NCBI GenBank assembly: GCA_026413225.1
Contig: CM048560.1
Span: 13,906,001 to 13,970,000 of the forward strand
From: Otis tarda
Taxonomy: Eukaryota; Chordata; Aves; Otidiformes; Otididae
Reading direction: 5' to 3'
Length of the DNA stretch: 64,000 bases
Part shown: piece by piece, positions 40,161 through 51,165 of the stretch
How positions within the stretch are numbered: position 1 is the first letter of the stretch
Layout of the letters: each line of letters opens with the position of its first letter
The notes under the pieces: generated by a model
What the model saw: the letters and a program-made list of their open reading frames with translations, nothing else
What the model was told of the DNA's origin: nothing
Databases searched by the model: none
Made by a program: the position numbers and the translations under genes

Positions 40161-43100
40161 AAATATGCCTTAGTGAAACAAAGCAGTGTGGGAAGTTCCT
40201 GTGAGGTGTGTCCTCACTGGCCTGGTGATGGTGTCATTCACAACAGTATCACAGGGCTGTACAAATGCTTTGTGTCTTTGTAGCTGACTACTTCTTGTCA
40301 CTAGACTTGGAAGTTTTCCTCTTTTTTTTTCTGCTGCATGCTCATGAACAAGCTGCAAAAGAAAGGGCATTTTTCAGAGAAAGGATGTGTGTGAAAACAT
40401 AAATGTAACCTAAGATGATAATCAGCTCTATTTCTAGCTTTCTTGAACAATTACCTGGTAGCAATTAATAGTGTCTGTAAATTCTTAGGCTTTTTTTTTT
40501 TTTCTTCTCCATTGAACCACTAGCTAAAGGTACCCTAAACTTGCTCTTTCTGTGCTTTGCATCTTAATTTTGTGAAGTAATGGGTAATATCCAATTTGGG
40601 ATTGGGATTTCAGGTGTAATGCTAATGAGAAATGTCTGCTATAATTTGTAAGAACATAAATAGTTCTACTGCATAACTGTGTGTGAGCTTATCCAGCAGA
40701 ACCTGTTACAGAGGATGTACTGGACTCCTGCCAGGATGAGCTGCATACATTAAATGATAACCAGAGCTGGAAGTATGCAGTGATTATGGTGCATAATTTA
40801 TGATATTAGCCTATTTGTCTTTCCCTTTTGAGAAAAAGTTAGTTAGTGGGTTAATATAATCTTATGTACAGACTTGTGCTTGAAAGTATCTTTGGAGTTT
40901 TGTATAGCTTACCTGTTCCTGATACAATTGCTAAGGGCCAAGCTTGGTTATGGGAAGAGCTAACACTGGGAGTTTCACTATGCAGCTGCTCTTGAATTAA
41001 GGAATCCTCAGTCTTGGAAGGAAGACTTCACAACTCCATGCAGAGTCCCATGCCAAAGTGACAGTCTAATTTCTTCTTCTTTTGGATGCTTTACCTTTCC
41101 CCTCCTTACTATCTCAGAATATTTTATTTGTCAGTCATGAAATTACCAAAAGGTAATGATGGCAAGTGTGCAGAGTTCAAAATGAGTCACACTTCTGTTT
41201 AAGTGTGGAATTTAAAATTGAGAAGGTGTAGACACCAGGCTATAAAACATCAACCTTGCAAGCAGACAGTACATGATTTTTCACACAAGTTTTCCTGCAA
41301 ATGAACAAGGTCTTCTTCAGTTAAAACAGGAGTTTATCTCTGACTCTCTGGTAGTTTCAGGTTGTGTTGCTCACAGATCTTTGAGCAAAGTGTTTACAGC
41401 ATGTGTAAAAGCACTGTGGACTGCTAGAGACCAGTTCCTGTAGGTGGCTAAGCTGTGGATGAGAGCGTAAGTAACTAAAGAAAGGTGGCTGGATGGGCTG
41501 GCATTTCCTTCCTTCTTACTTCTGTATTTTCAAATCGATGGAAGTTTTGTACTGACAATGTAGAATCTTCAGGAGTAGGCAAATACTTATATTAAGCGCA
41601 TCCCCTTAATGGCTGTACAGAATATTTAGCTGATAAATTCTATTAATTACTCTCGCTATTTATAACAAAAAGGTACAAAAGAGAAGGTAAATTACAATGC
41701 AGCAAACTGACATATTAAACGAGTGAAATGAGTTCAGTAATATGTAAAAAGAGTTTTAGGACTGATCTGTAAAAACCTTCAAGCATTGTACAAATGTCTG
41801 AACTAATTTTTGAACAAAATTGGCTGTAGAGATACATACAGAGTACCGCACAGGGCAGGCCTGTGTGATTGTTTCTTTTCCCACTTCACTACTGCACCAT
41901 GAATAGGCCAGCGCTCTGCTTATGTCAGCTACCGTTTAGTAATCTGCTTCATCAATCTTCCAAGGTATTGCTGATTACTTTGGAAAGGAGTTTTCTTTCA
42001 TCAAAAGAAATTATAAGAATAATGATATTCTGGGTGAATGAGATGAGGAAGTTTATTTCAAAATCCTGAGGTTACTCATATGTTTTTATCAAACCAATTA
42101 TGCCAAAGATCGACAAGTTTACAATCAGTTTGAGTAACAGTGCAGTTACTGAAAATGTGTCTACCAATGAAGATAACTTTATAGATAACTTACAAAATAA
42201 TTTTCTAAATTTATCTTAGGTAAGATTAAATAATCATTATTTGAGCTTTTAAATTTCACATTGACAAAACTGTGTTCTGTATTTTTTTTTATTTGTCAGT
42301 ATAGTGGTACATATGCATATGGTACAGGCTTTACTTCTCAAGATGTACACGCCTTAGGTACATAGTGTTCCTCTGGCATCCCAAATTTTTGTTCTAACCT
42401 GTGAAGAACTTGCATGCAGTTATACTTCTTAATTTAAAGACAGCAAGCAGTTTTAAGAAGATTAATTATCTTATTGATGTAAACACTGACTAGGCAACTA
42501 ATGTGCTGTGACTGCTACTCATTATATCAAGCTCAATCATTTCATTGTTGCCTTCTCCTCCTCCTCATTTATTTCGTCTCCATCTGCTCACTCTCTCATA
42601 TACTGGGACTGCATTGCATGAGGTGCTCAAGCTTACTGGGGCAAAATGTTGTCTTCCATGGAAACAGGGTCTAGCTCTACATAATACTGCAACACAAATG
42701 CAATATTAATGCTTATGCTGCCACTAATTTGACTTTTTTCCCCCTGCGTGACTCTGGAAAAGTATAATTCCTAATTTGGAGCTAGTTTAGCTATGTGCCA
42801 GTGCAAGCTAAGAGTAAAATTGATCACTTCTCACTAGAGCCCTTTAAAAGAAGGGTGCTAGTCAAAGCTAGCCATCAAAGCTTGTTTCATTATTGTTGCA
42901 AGTGCTGTCATAAGAGGCTGGCGTTTCTTAGAATGGAATGAATGACATTTTCAGAGGATGATTCATCCTGCCCTAATGTAGCAGAGCTTAGTCCTACTGG
43001 AGTTGTCTGTCTCTGTGCACTACTTACTAAGACCATATGAAAAGCTTAGATCTGGTGCCTGACCTGTTTGAATCGTACTGCAAGTGTTCTGGGCAAACCC

Positions 43101-44309
43101 CCGTTTCTGATTCTGTGCTGTGCTCCAGCTGCTAGAACACTATTTTTCTCTTACATTATGATGGTCCTACAAGCATTAATGTTAGCAGTAAATGCCCTGG
43201 GCTTTAGGACTTAAATGACTGCATATAATTAAACAATTTAACTAAACAATTAAAATGTCCTTTTAGTTATCTCTTAACAATACATGCTATTAAATACAGA
43301 GGAAGAGACCATTGTATATTGACACAGTAAAGCTTGCATCAAATAACTAAGTATTATACAATGTTCTTCTAAAGTTTGTATGCAAGTACATTTCTTTCCT
43401 GCTGTTTGCCAAATTAGGGAACTTTTCCCAATTTTCTTCCTGGATAAAGCCAGGAGGTCTCTAAAAATTTTAGTTCATTCTGTCTCTTTCCTACTGCTGT
43501 GCCATCAACACAGATGCAATATTCCCTTCAGAAAGGGCTGGTTTCATGTAGTAGTGTGGAGATACAACAGGGAAACAGCCATGGAATTGCCAGCTGCTGT
43601 CACTCTGATAAAGAATGAAAGAAGTAAACAGAAAGGAGAAAACAGTGGGATTATTTGGTATCAGTTCTTATTTTTCTTCCCATTGAGAAAGCTTTGTTGG
43701 GTTGGCTTTGTTTCTTTACTGCCTTTTGCCATAACAATGATTTCTAACTAGAAAATGCTATAAAAAGCAGTGATGTGAGCATATGAAAGGTTAGTGAATT
43801 TGGTTTGGAATTGGAAATATCTTCCTGTAATGAAAGACATGATTTCAAAGTATTTCAGAACAGTGCAGCTAAGGTTTCTCTTTGTCTGCCCTGCTCTACA
43901 CTGTGTCTCCTGAGCTGATATTTCACTTAAAATTAGGTAGCAAATGAAAAGAACAAGATAAATCTATGAGGACCATCGGGGGAACTCCTGCTCTGAGATC
44001 AGTGGCACTATTCCCAAGGAAGTTAGTTTGAAACCTGCTCTGTCTGTCATCTGAATTTCAACTGACAATTTTACCAATAGCCTTGTGAAACAAAAATTGT
44101 TGGTTCTGGGCTTTTCTCTGCCATTCCACTGTCATTGCATATCACTGGCATAAATCAGCAGGGAATACTGTGATTGCAGAATATATTTAGCTGTCTGCAT
44201 TAGTCACTGGAGTTTGTGTTCTTGTGCTTCTATTTGTTATAGTTAATACATGTTTGCATATCCAACTGGGCAGCCAATAACCATCATGTTCATTATAATA
44301 AAAAGTATA
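40161..44309. other. AT-rich intergenic sequence, no gene seen
   Basis: A T run ends near 40503. A 123-codon plus frame (43380-43751) shows no domain. No repeat family is recognised. Confidence 0.5.
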
Positions 44310-44770
44310 AAATCATAGGATTATAGAATTACAGAATCATAGGATAGTTTGAGTTGGAAGGGACCTTCAAAAATCATCTAGTCCAACCCCCTGCAAGGAA
44401 CAGGGACATCTCCAACCAGATCAGGTTGCTCAGAGCCCCATCCAACCTGGCCTTGAATGTTTCCAGGGATGGGGCATCCACCACCTCTCTGGGCAACCTG
44501 TTCCAGTGTTCCACCACCCTCAGTGTAAAAAATGTCTTCTGTATATCAAGTCTGAATCTACTTCCCTCTATTTTAAAACCATCACGCCTCATCCTATCAC
44601 AATAGGCCGTGCCAAAGACTTTCTCCTCATCTTTCTTATAAGCCCCCTTTAGGTACTGGAAAGCTACTATAAGGTCTCCCTGGAGCCTTCTCTTCTCCAG
44701 GCTGAACAGCCCCAACTCTCTCAGCCTGTCCTTATAGGAGGGGTGCTCCAGCCTGACTACTTCTCTCACC
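44310..44770 (-). mobile_element. CR1 LINE, 5'-truncated, with readable ORF2 end
   Basis: On the minus strand 44769-44374 encodes 131 uninterrupted residues that match the extreme C-terminal region of CR1 ORF2: RLRELGLFSLEKRRLQGDL, then VVEHWNRLPREVVDAPS, then LDGALSNLIW. This lies after the reverse-transcriptase core, so no catalytic residues are present. The short 3' UTR ends in the CR1-type tail of ATTCTATG-like octamers (plus strand ATCATAGGATTATAGAAT near 44313). It is a dead 5'-truncated copy. The lack of stops over 131 codons suggests a fairly young insertion. Confidence 0.92.
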
Positions 44771-45449
44771 TAATGATCTTTACACTAAAAACTGTAGGTT
44801 GGAGAAAGGGAATAATTAATTCCCTTAATTCCTCAGTGAAGCATCAACTTGATAATCAAACAATTTGCCTATGTAGCACCATTTTTTGAATGAAAAACAG
44901 AGCTTGACATTTTCATGTTTTAGTTTTTTTTTATCAGTGACCTGAGTTGACTCTGATCACTCTGAGCTGACTCTTACTTGACTACCAATGAAGCTGACTT
45001 TAAAACTCTTCTTTGACTTAAACCCTGTCTTTGCTGGTTTGTAGCACTATTAAATGGCAAGTCCATTTGTAGTATTTGAAGCATGGGTACTAGGTTGAGC
45101 CAAATAATACAAGTGAATATTGTATCTACAGATTCATTCTGGCCCATTGCACACCATGTTTTCAAGTTACTAAAAGCCACATATTAAACCCTAAATAGTA
45201 TCACTGTTGTAGAGTAAGAGAAAAGAATAAAGACAAACTCTTCATTGTAATGCCCCTTAATAATTCCTTTAATAGCCTTATGCCTCATTTAGTGGCAACC
45301 AATATATGCTTGCTAGCATTTGTGTATCAACAGAAAAGACTGAGCACTCAGGATACAGATCTATTGCTGTACCACCAGAAGTGTTACTCGTTTTGTTTAG
45401 CCTTAACGTAGGTGGCCAAGGGCATTTTTTACTGTTGTTTACATCTACT

Positions 45450-45755
45450 TCATGGTGGGGTGCAGAGAAGGGAGAGTCAGCTTCTTCTCTCCAGGTTCCC
45501 AGTGACAGGAGGAGAGGCAGCAGGCCCAGGATGGAACGCAGAAAATTCTGGCTTAATGTAAGGAAAAAATGTTTTGCATGTCAGTGGTTGGACACTGGCA
45601 CAGGTTTTCTAGAGTGGTTTTGGAGTCTCCACCCTTTGTGATAACTGACAGCTCACTGGATTGAGCCACCTGATATAATGGGACCTCTGTTGGGCATGTG
45701 GTTGGACTAGGTGAGATTCTTTCCAAAATCTATAATCCAAAATCCTTCAGAGATT
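45450..45755 (+). mobile_element. Older CR1 LINE fragment
   Basis: In plus sense the order is TTCTCTCCAGGTTCCCAGTGACAGG, AAAATTCTGGCTTAATGTAAGG, GACACTGGCACAGG, GTTTTGGAGTCTCCACC, then GGTTGGACTAGGTGAGATTC. This follows the end of CR1 ORF2 (GNGFKLRQGRF, WNRLP, VESPS-like regions) into the 3' UTR. Frameshifts and substitutions make it older than the copy at 44310, and it is inserted in the opposite sense. Confidence 0.8.
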
Positions 45756-46925
45756 TTATAGTACCTTTAAAAAAAATTATGTAAAACCAGGACTATTTCT
45801 GTCCTCTAATTCCTATTTGCCATAGCTCCATTGGTATATCATAAATAGAACGTGGCTTGTAATAGCAAAATGCGGGAGTATTACATTAGCAGATTACTGG
45901 AAAAAAGTTTATTTCCCCCAATGCCAATTTCTGAAAGAATTGTGCCACAAGTGTTTCTCTGGAGTATCCACTCAAATAGAGCTGAAGAGCTGAGTCCTGC
46001 TCACTGCAGTCGTGCTATTGACTTTGGTCTTTGGATCAGGTCTTTTATCCTAACAATGCAGGTATTTGCATGCAATCTCCAAGATGAAATTAAGATTTTT
46101 CTGTGTATGGTAATGGATATTGGACTGCGCTAAAGAAAGGGAGAAAATAAAGCCTGTGCTAGGCAGAACTCACCACAAGATGTCTCATGTCCCACTGCAC
46201 GTGTCTCACAGAGGCAGGGAGGGATCCAGCTCAGTCTGGTGGGTGCAGCGCCAATGACTGGATTTAGACTCTTCTGGGGAGCGAGTACGTTAGGAACACA
46301 TAAAAATAGACTGGATGTGGAATCCAGGCATGAAGAATGTGCTCTTCAAGGGCTGATTAAAAATAAATGCATGGAGACTAACATCACTGAATATGAACAA
46401 AATTCTCCAGAAAGGGGAGGAAAACTAACAGTTAGAGCCAAAGTACAACACTATATGAATGATTACACATTATAAAACCAGGCATGGAGTCTCATTTGTT
46501 ATTTCTAACAGCCAACTGGAATCTTTAGGGCTGAAGTGTCCCTTTAAAGACTGTTTCCCGGCCATATAACATTTTGGGGTGCGGGGGGAGTACCTATAAG
46601 TAACTTTTACTCTTTTTATCTGTTGGCTTTGGGAATCCAGACTAGAGCCAATACAGATTCACATGGGTGAATCTGTACAAGCACTGGGGACAGCTGACTG
46701 CTCAGTGTCCGTGCCGTGTGTGTGTGTGTAAGTGCAGCTCTTCTATGTTCATCTGTGCGTGACTTCTGCCAGCACCGGAGCAGGCTCTCCTCTTACTCTG
46801 CGATGTTCCTTGGGCGAGGAGGGCTACCCGTTTTCTTTACAGCTGTTCAAGGAAAGGTGTAAACGTTAATTGCTTTAATGATTATCCATAGACAAAAGAG
46901 TATGTATGTCCCTTTTGAGGCCTCT
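45756..46925. other. Proximal upstream region of PLPPR5
   Basis: AT-rich at first, rising in GC toward the island. It contains GCCAATGACTGG at 46250-46261 (a CCAAT core), a GT microsatellite at 46717-46731 and a GGGGTGCGGGGGGAG run near 46577. No coding exon is seen. Any of these may contribute to the promoter; none is proven. Confidence 0.45.
46717..46731 (+). repeat. Short GT microsatellite
   Basis: Alternating GT units, 15 bases, about 200 bases upstream of the CpG island. Confidence 0.7.
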
Positions 46926-47010
46926 ACCATCCCGGCAAATAGCGGCGAGCCGTTTGCCTGCCGGGGCCGTGGGGGTCCGAGCGCCCGGCGCTCCCCGGTG
47001 GCTCCGTGCC

Positions 47011-47030
47011 GGGCCGGGCCGGGCCGGGCC
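47011..47030 (+). repeat. (GGGCC)4 repeat in the CpG island
   Basis: Four perfect GGGCC units sit in the upstream part of the PLPPR5 island. A similar shorter run occurs at 47789-47808, about 40 bases after the splice donor. Such GC pentamer runs are prone to slippage and to assembly gaps in bird genomes. Confidence 0.85.
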
Positions 47031-47272
47031 GACGGCAGCTCCGGGAGCTCCCCGCCCTCCGCCGGGCCGTCAGACCGGTGCGTGTGCCGGTATCGAGAGA
47101 GAGAGTCGCGGTACCCCCGCCCGCAGGAGGCGGGGAGGGTTCCCTTAGTGACGGTGGCGGGGGCCGTGCAGTGGGAGCCGACCCGGGGAACTTTCAGATC
47201 GGCCTCGGCCGCCGGTGCGCAGCCTCCCCCTCCTCCTCGCCCGGGCCGGGGTCCGGCGCGGCCGCTGCTCCC

Positions 47273-47297
47273 GGGGCGGGGCGGGGCGGGGCGGGGC
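47273..47297 (+). repeat. (GGGGC)5 G-rich repeat, candidate G-quadruplex and Sp1 cluster
   Basis: Five runs of four G are separated by single C bases (runs at 47273, 47278, 47283, 47288 and 47293). Overlapping GGGGCGGGG units match the GC box bound by Sp1/KLF factors. One-base loops predict a stable G-quadruplex on the plus strand. It lies about 220 bases upstream of the PLPPR5 ATG, in promoter or 5' leader. Confidence 0.85.
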
Positions 47298-47470
47298 GAA
47301 GCCGCCCCCTCTCGCCGCCGCGCTCTGCCCGCCCGCCCGCTGCACGAGCCGGCGCCCGCGCTGGAGCCGGTGCCGGAGCGGCGGGCCGGGCCCGCGCCCG
47401 CCCTGCCCAGCCCTGCCCTGCGCGCGCTTCCCGCCCCGCGGGCCTGACCGCGCCGCTCCACCCGTGGTGG

Positions 47471-47473
47471 ATG
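47471..47473 (+). promoter_or_regulatory. Upstream ATG overlapping the PLPPR5 start
   Basis: This is the only ATG between about 46905 and the PLPPR5 start at 47517. It is out of frame (46 bases upstream). Its frame stays open across the main start and the whole coding exon, to 48115 in genomic DNA. It is inside the mRNA only if transcription begins upstream of it. The context is weak (T at -3), so leaky scanning to the main ATG is likely. If used, it would lower PLPPR5 translation. Confidence 0.55.
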
Positions 47474-47516
47474 CCGCCGGGGGGGGGGGCTGCCGCGGCC
47501 GCCGGAGCCCACGTAC

Positions 47517-47747
47517 ATGCGAGTGCCCTTTGCGCTCACCAGCATGCTTTACTTCCAGATGGTGATCATGGCAGGGACCGTGATGCTGGCTTATTATTTC
47601 GAGTACACGGACACCTTCGCGGTCAACGTACAAGGCTTCTTCTGCTACGAGGGCGCGTACCGAAAGCCCTACCCGGGCCCGGAGGACCGCAGCGCTGTGC
47701 CCCCGGTGCTGCTCTACTCGCTGACCGCAGGCGTGCCCGTGCTGGTG
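47517..47747 (+). CDS. PLPPR5: PLPPR5 first coding exon (partial gene)
   Basis: Phospholipid phosphatase-related protein 5 is a six-pass membrane protein of the lipid phosphate phosphatase superfamily. The family is neuronal, lacks the usual catalytic residues and is linked to filopodia and neurite outgrowth (family knowledge). The exon gives 77 codons. Residues 10-28 are a hydrophobic segment (MLYFQMVIMAGTVMLAYYF), residues 29-60 an extracellular loop with VNVQGFFC and YRKPYPGPED, and residues 61-77 the start of segment two (VPPVLLYSLTAGVPVLV). From memory this is nearly identical to mammalian PLPPR5 after residue 9, while residues 2-9 (RVPFALTS) differ. The ATG at 47517 has a weak context (T at -3, C at +4); Met10 at 47544 has A at -3 and is a possible alternative start. 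Translation ends in phase 0 at a GTAAGC donor. The remaining exons are outside the window or unrecognised. Identity is very likely; the exact start is less certain. Confidence 0.95.
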
Positions 47748-47753
47748 GTAAGC
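47748..47753 (+). other. PLPPR5: Splice donor of PLPPR5 exon 1
   Basis: The exon ends in GTG and the intron begins GTAAGC, a good U2-type 5' splice site. The break falls where similarity to the PLPPR5 protein stops: after VPVLV the known protein continues with hydrophobic residues, whereas reading through gives SRGHPRP. The intron phase is 0. Confidence 0.9.
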
Positions 47754-47838
47754 AGGGGCCACCCGCGCCCCCTCTCTGGCAACTTGTTGGGCCGGGCCGG
47801 GCCGGGCCCCGTGCCTGTGGGGTGGCATGGCGTGACGT

Positions 47839-47858
47839 GGGGTGGGGTGGGATGGGGG
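47839..47858 (+). other. Intronic G-quadruplex motif near the splice donor
   Basis: The pattern is G4-T-G4-T-G3-AT-G5, beginning about 91 bases inside intron 1 on the transcribed-sense strand. It fits the canonical four-run rule with loops of one or two bases. G-runs downstream of donors are known splicing enhancers (hnRNP H/F sites) in vertebrates. That role here is inference. Confidence 0.75.
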
Positions 47859-50804
47859 CCTGGCGGGTGGGGACCCCTCCGTGCTCCCGGCCCCGCGGGC
47901 CTTGGTGGGCACAGCTGCCGGCCCCGGCCCCAGCCGCTGCCCAACCCGCGCCTCTGAAGTTTATTTTTAGCACCGGTTTATGTAACTGCCAGTGCCTGTA
48001 TCGCCAGCCCCGTTCGACTCCTTTCCATGGAAATAATTCTTTTCTTTCTCGAAACGTGTGTCAGTTGCAGGTAGATGGGCTACCTGAGGGAGACCCTCTT
48101 CTTAGCAACCACTAATATTTCATCCAGTACGAATTAGAAAACCCCTCTGACAGTTTATTCGTTTGAAGTGAACGGATGTGTGCAAGGAACAGTTCAGCTG
48201 GATTTAGTTGTCTCCGTATGTCACAGTTACTGATGTGCATACAAACGAAACCTGTACCTAATTGAGTATCATCTTCTGTCAGTCAGGTTTAAATAGAGAT
48301 ATCTAAAATGAGATTGATTTTTTTTTGTTTTGTTTTTGAGAAAACAGCTAAGAGGGAAAAGCAGTGAGATGTCTTCCCTTCAAGTTGTTGAGTGTACTGT
48401 TTGTGTTGTCAGATAACACGGGCATTAGCATCATTTAATAATGCCTGGCCATACTGTGGGGCAGAGACCAAGAGGGAAAAGGATGGGAGTGTTTAACTGT
48501 TCAGGATGGATAGGTCCGTGCACAGTTGCACATAGAGAGACTCTTTGTGAAGAGTTTATTTTAATCAGCTGTAAGCATTAGAATTTAAAAAAAATACAAT
48601 GAGAAGAGGCCTTTTAAGATAGTAATTATTAGTTTCAGAGATAATTCCTTTTTGGGAAAATCTAAAAAATATTGGAAGAAGCAGCTTCTTCAAGGTGATA
48701 CTGTGGCAATCTCAGTAACAATTCCCTTCTGCATTGTAGCACCATGAGGTCTCAGATGGTATCTCTACGTAAAACCTCATGGTCAGGCTCAGCCTTAGTA
48801 TTTAAGACTTTGTTCTTTTTTTCTAGGGTTTGAAATACATCATTTGGCAACACATGTTATGTAGCCTTTTGGTTTAATTTTCCTTTTTACTTTAACGTCA
48901 ATTAGTTGACCATTTTCTTTGCCAGTTTGCTTGTTTGCTCTTTTGAACCTCTAAATGCCAGTGAAATTTTGAAGGGTGTTTTTATTGGTGATGTTTTCCT
49001 GTCGTTTGCATGTGGTGTTTGTTTTGCTTTTAATTTGATTTCTTTTGTTTGGCTCAGGAAGTTATAAAGATTATGTCAAATATTAATGATGAACATTTCT
49101 TTTTCCTAATGTGTGTCAGCGAAATGGATTGGTAGTTTCCATTCATTTCCTGGGTGCTAGATGATTACATCAGAGAAATCACCATGACATTTTGTGTTGG
49201 CAGTCTTGTAATTAGCCTTGCTAAAAAGGATAATAGAATTTAATTACATTTAACTGTGGTTCCTCTCCCAGCCACCAGTCTTTCATGCAGATGACATGAA
49301 TGGGGAGGTCAGGGCATGGAAAGCCTGTGTTGCACTTCTTTTTTTTTTTTTTTAATTGTTTTATTTTATGAAATGGAGAATTCAGTTCCTGGGAATGTCA
49401 GTCTCATGACTTCAACAACATTAAGTCTAATAATTAACATTATTAAATAAAGGCCACATTTTTCAGGCTTCAGGCAGAATTCTATTCTGATTCTCCTTGG
49501 GCAATCCTCCTGGACATGGTGTTTACAGGGGATAGCTCTTGCTCAGCTGTGCAGGATATGGACATTATCTTTGCATGTTCTTTTCATTGAAAGAAGTTTC
49601 TTTACCAAAGCAACATGTATGCTTTTAGAAGTAGCTGAACTTCCTTCCTAAGATTTCAGACATGAATGAGAATCTCTTGTATTTCATTTGTTTCTTGTCT
49701 GTGAAAGTTTGAACATAGACGTTCTGTGTCCTTTTTGGTTTTTCTGTAAATTAAATATAAAAATGAATCATGTAACAAAACTGTATCTTTGTAAAGATAC
49801 AAATGTAGACCAGTGAAGGAAAGGGATTTCTATGAAGATTTTTTTTTTGCCCTGAAATCACTACTGTAATGGAATACAGTTTATTAAATACTATGATTTG
49901 TTAGAGTTTTTAAAAAAAAAAAATCTGAGGGTTTTTTTTTTTTTTTCCCCTCCTTCCTGTTAGTTTAGTGTGGGGGGTTAATGCTGTTTCTGGAATTTTG
50001 AGATAAAGACTCTGTTGCTCTACCTTGGTGTTCAGGGTGACCTTTTTTTTTGAGGGATGGAGCTTGTTGAATCAGAGCTGTAGGTAACCCAGCTTCTTTC
50101 AATGTGACTCAGTCAATGGCTCCACTGCCTTGAGTTTTAATGAAGTTGCTCTTTTCACATGCCTGCTGTTAAAAAGCTGAAAAAGTAAAGTACCAGTAGC
50201 TGGATCTGTCTTGGATTTTATCAGCAATGGATCTCTTGCTGCTGTGAGGCTGTCACACAGCTGCTCGTCCAAAACTCCCATGCCACATCAGAGCTGCAGT
50301 AGAAGACCTGAGTGTCGAGCCATGCGGTAGAGCTGATGTCTGGTCACAGGGCAGCAACATGCATGTGCTGGGACACATAAATAGTGAGCTGGGTCACTTG
50401 CAGGGGATGTACCTGTGAGCATTATGTTAATTCTGCAAAGTTTCAGATTAGTCTTTAAAATGCTACTTCCTACTAATACATTCCTGCAGCCCTAGTGCAG
50501 CATTGCTGCTACGCTTCCATTCATGACTCTGCTTCCCTATCCCTTCTGCCCCATGCCATCCAAGGACAGATGCAGCTGGCTGTCAGGTCACAGGTCTTCA
50601 GGAGTCTGATCTGGGAAATGGAGTCCTGGGGCAGAAGCAGAGACTGCTTGCTCTACTGTAATGCTTGACTTGCAGGTGCTCTGGTATGGGAAAGAGAAAC
50701 TGGGACTGAAGGAAAGGGATTTCATACTCTGCATTTGGGACTTAATTGGTTTGTAGATTTACAGTCTTTGGTCAAGTATTTACAAAGTATTAACCAAGTA
50801 TTTG

Positions 50805-50882
50805 GTCAGCCCTGAAGTGATCAGGCAGTTCGACTAGATGATAATTGTAGGTCCCTTCCAAGTGGACTATTCTATTCTATAA
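50805..50882 (+). mobile_element. CR1 LINE 3' tail
   Basis: Plus sense GACTAGATGATAATTGTAGG, then TCCCTTCCAA, then a CTATTCTATTCTAT terminus, which is the typical CR1 3' UTR and octamer tail. Only about 80 bases remain. Confidence 0.8.
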
Positions 50883-51000
50883 TATCTCCTAGGTCATGTA
50901 GAAGCTAGTAACAAGTCAAACTATTGTGCTGCTCACTTCAACAGTAATCAATTTATTGCTCACGAATAGACATATCTGCTTGAAGTCCCTGCAACTTCAG

Positions 51001-51165
51001 TGTTGCCCAGAGAAGCTGTGGATGCCCCCTCCCTGGAAGTGATCAAGGCCAGGTGGATGGGACTTTGATCGACCTGGTCTGGTGGAAGGTGTTCCTTACC
51101 AGGGCAGGGGGGTTGGAACTGGATGATCTTTAAGTCCCTTCCAACTCAAACCATTCTGTGATTTG
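51001..51165 (+). mobile_element. CR1 LINE 3' fragment
   Basis: Plus sense GTTGCCCAGAGAAGCTGTGG, then CCTGGAAGTGATCAAGGCCA, GGTTGGAACTGGATGATCTT, TCCCTTCCAACTC and ATTCTGTGAT. This is the WNRLP-to-tail part of CR1 and is quite well preserved. It lies 120 bases after the tail at 50805, in the same orientation, as an independent insertion or a duplication of the 3' end. Confidence 0.88.

Larger units (their letters stand above)
46926..47960. promoter_or_regulatory. PLPPR5: CpG island promoter of PLPPR5
   Basis: About 1 kb is very rich in G, C and CpG, against AT-rich CpG-poor flanks. It covers the presumed promoter, the 5' leader, coding exon 1 and the first 200 bases of intron 1. It contains GC boxes, a (GGGCC)4 run at 47011-47030, a (GGGGC)5 run at 47273-47297, an 11-G run at 47479-47489 and another GGGCC run at 47789-47808. 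I see no convincing TATA box near it, which fits a dispersed CpG-island promoter. The transcription start cannot be placed from sequence. Long open frames on both strands here (up to 369 codons) come from stop-codon scarcity in GC-rich DNA. Confidence 0.88.

Noticed and set aside
40290..40300. CTTGTC at 40294-40299 as the right target duplication of LTR copy 2
   Set aside because: It matches bases before 39114, but the implied LTR end does not finish in CA and lies beyond recognisable LTR sequence.
46847..48115. Long open frames (369, 255, 232, 189 codons) on both strands across the CpG island
   Set aside because: GC-rich DNA has few stop codons. The peptides are Ala/Gly/Pro/Arg-rich with no domain, and the true frame here is the PLPPR5 exon.
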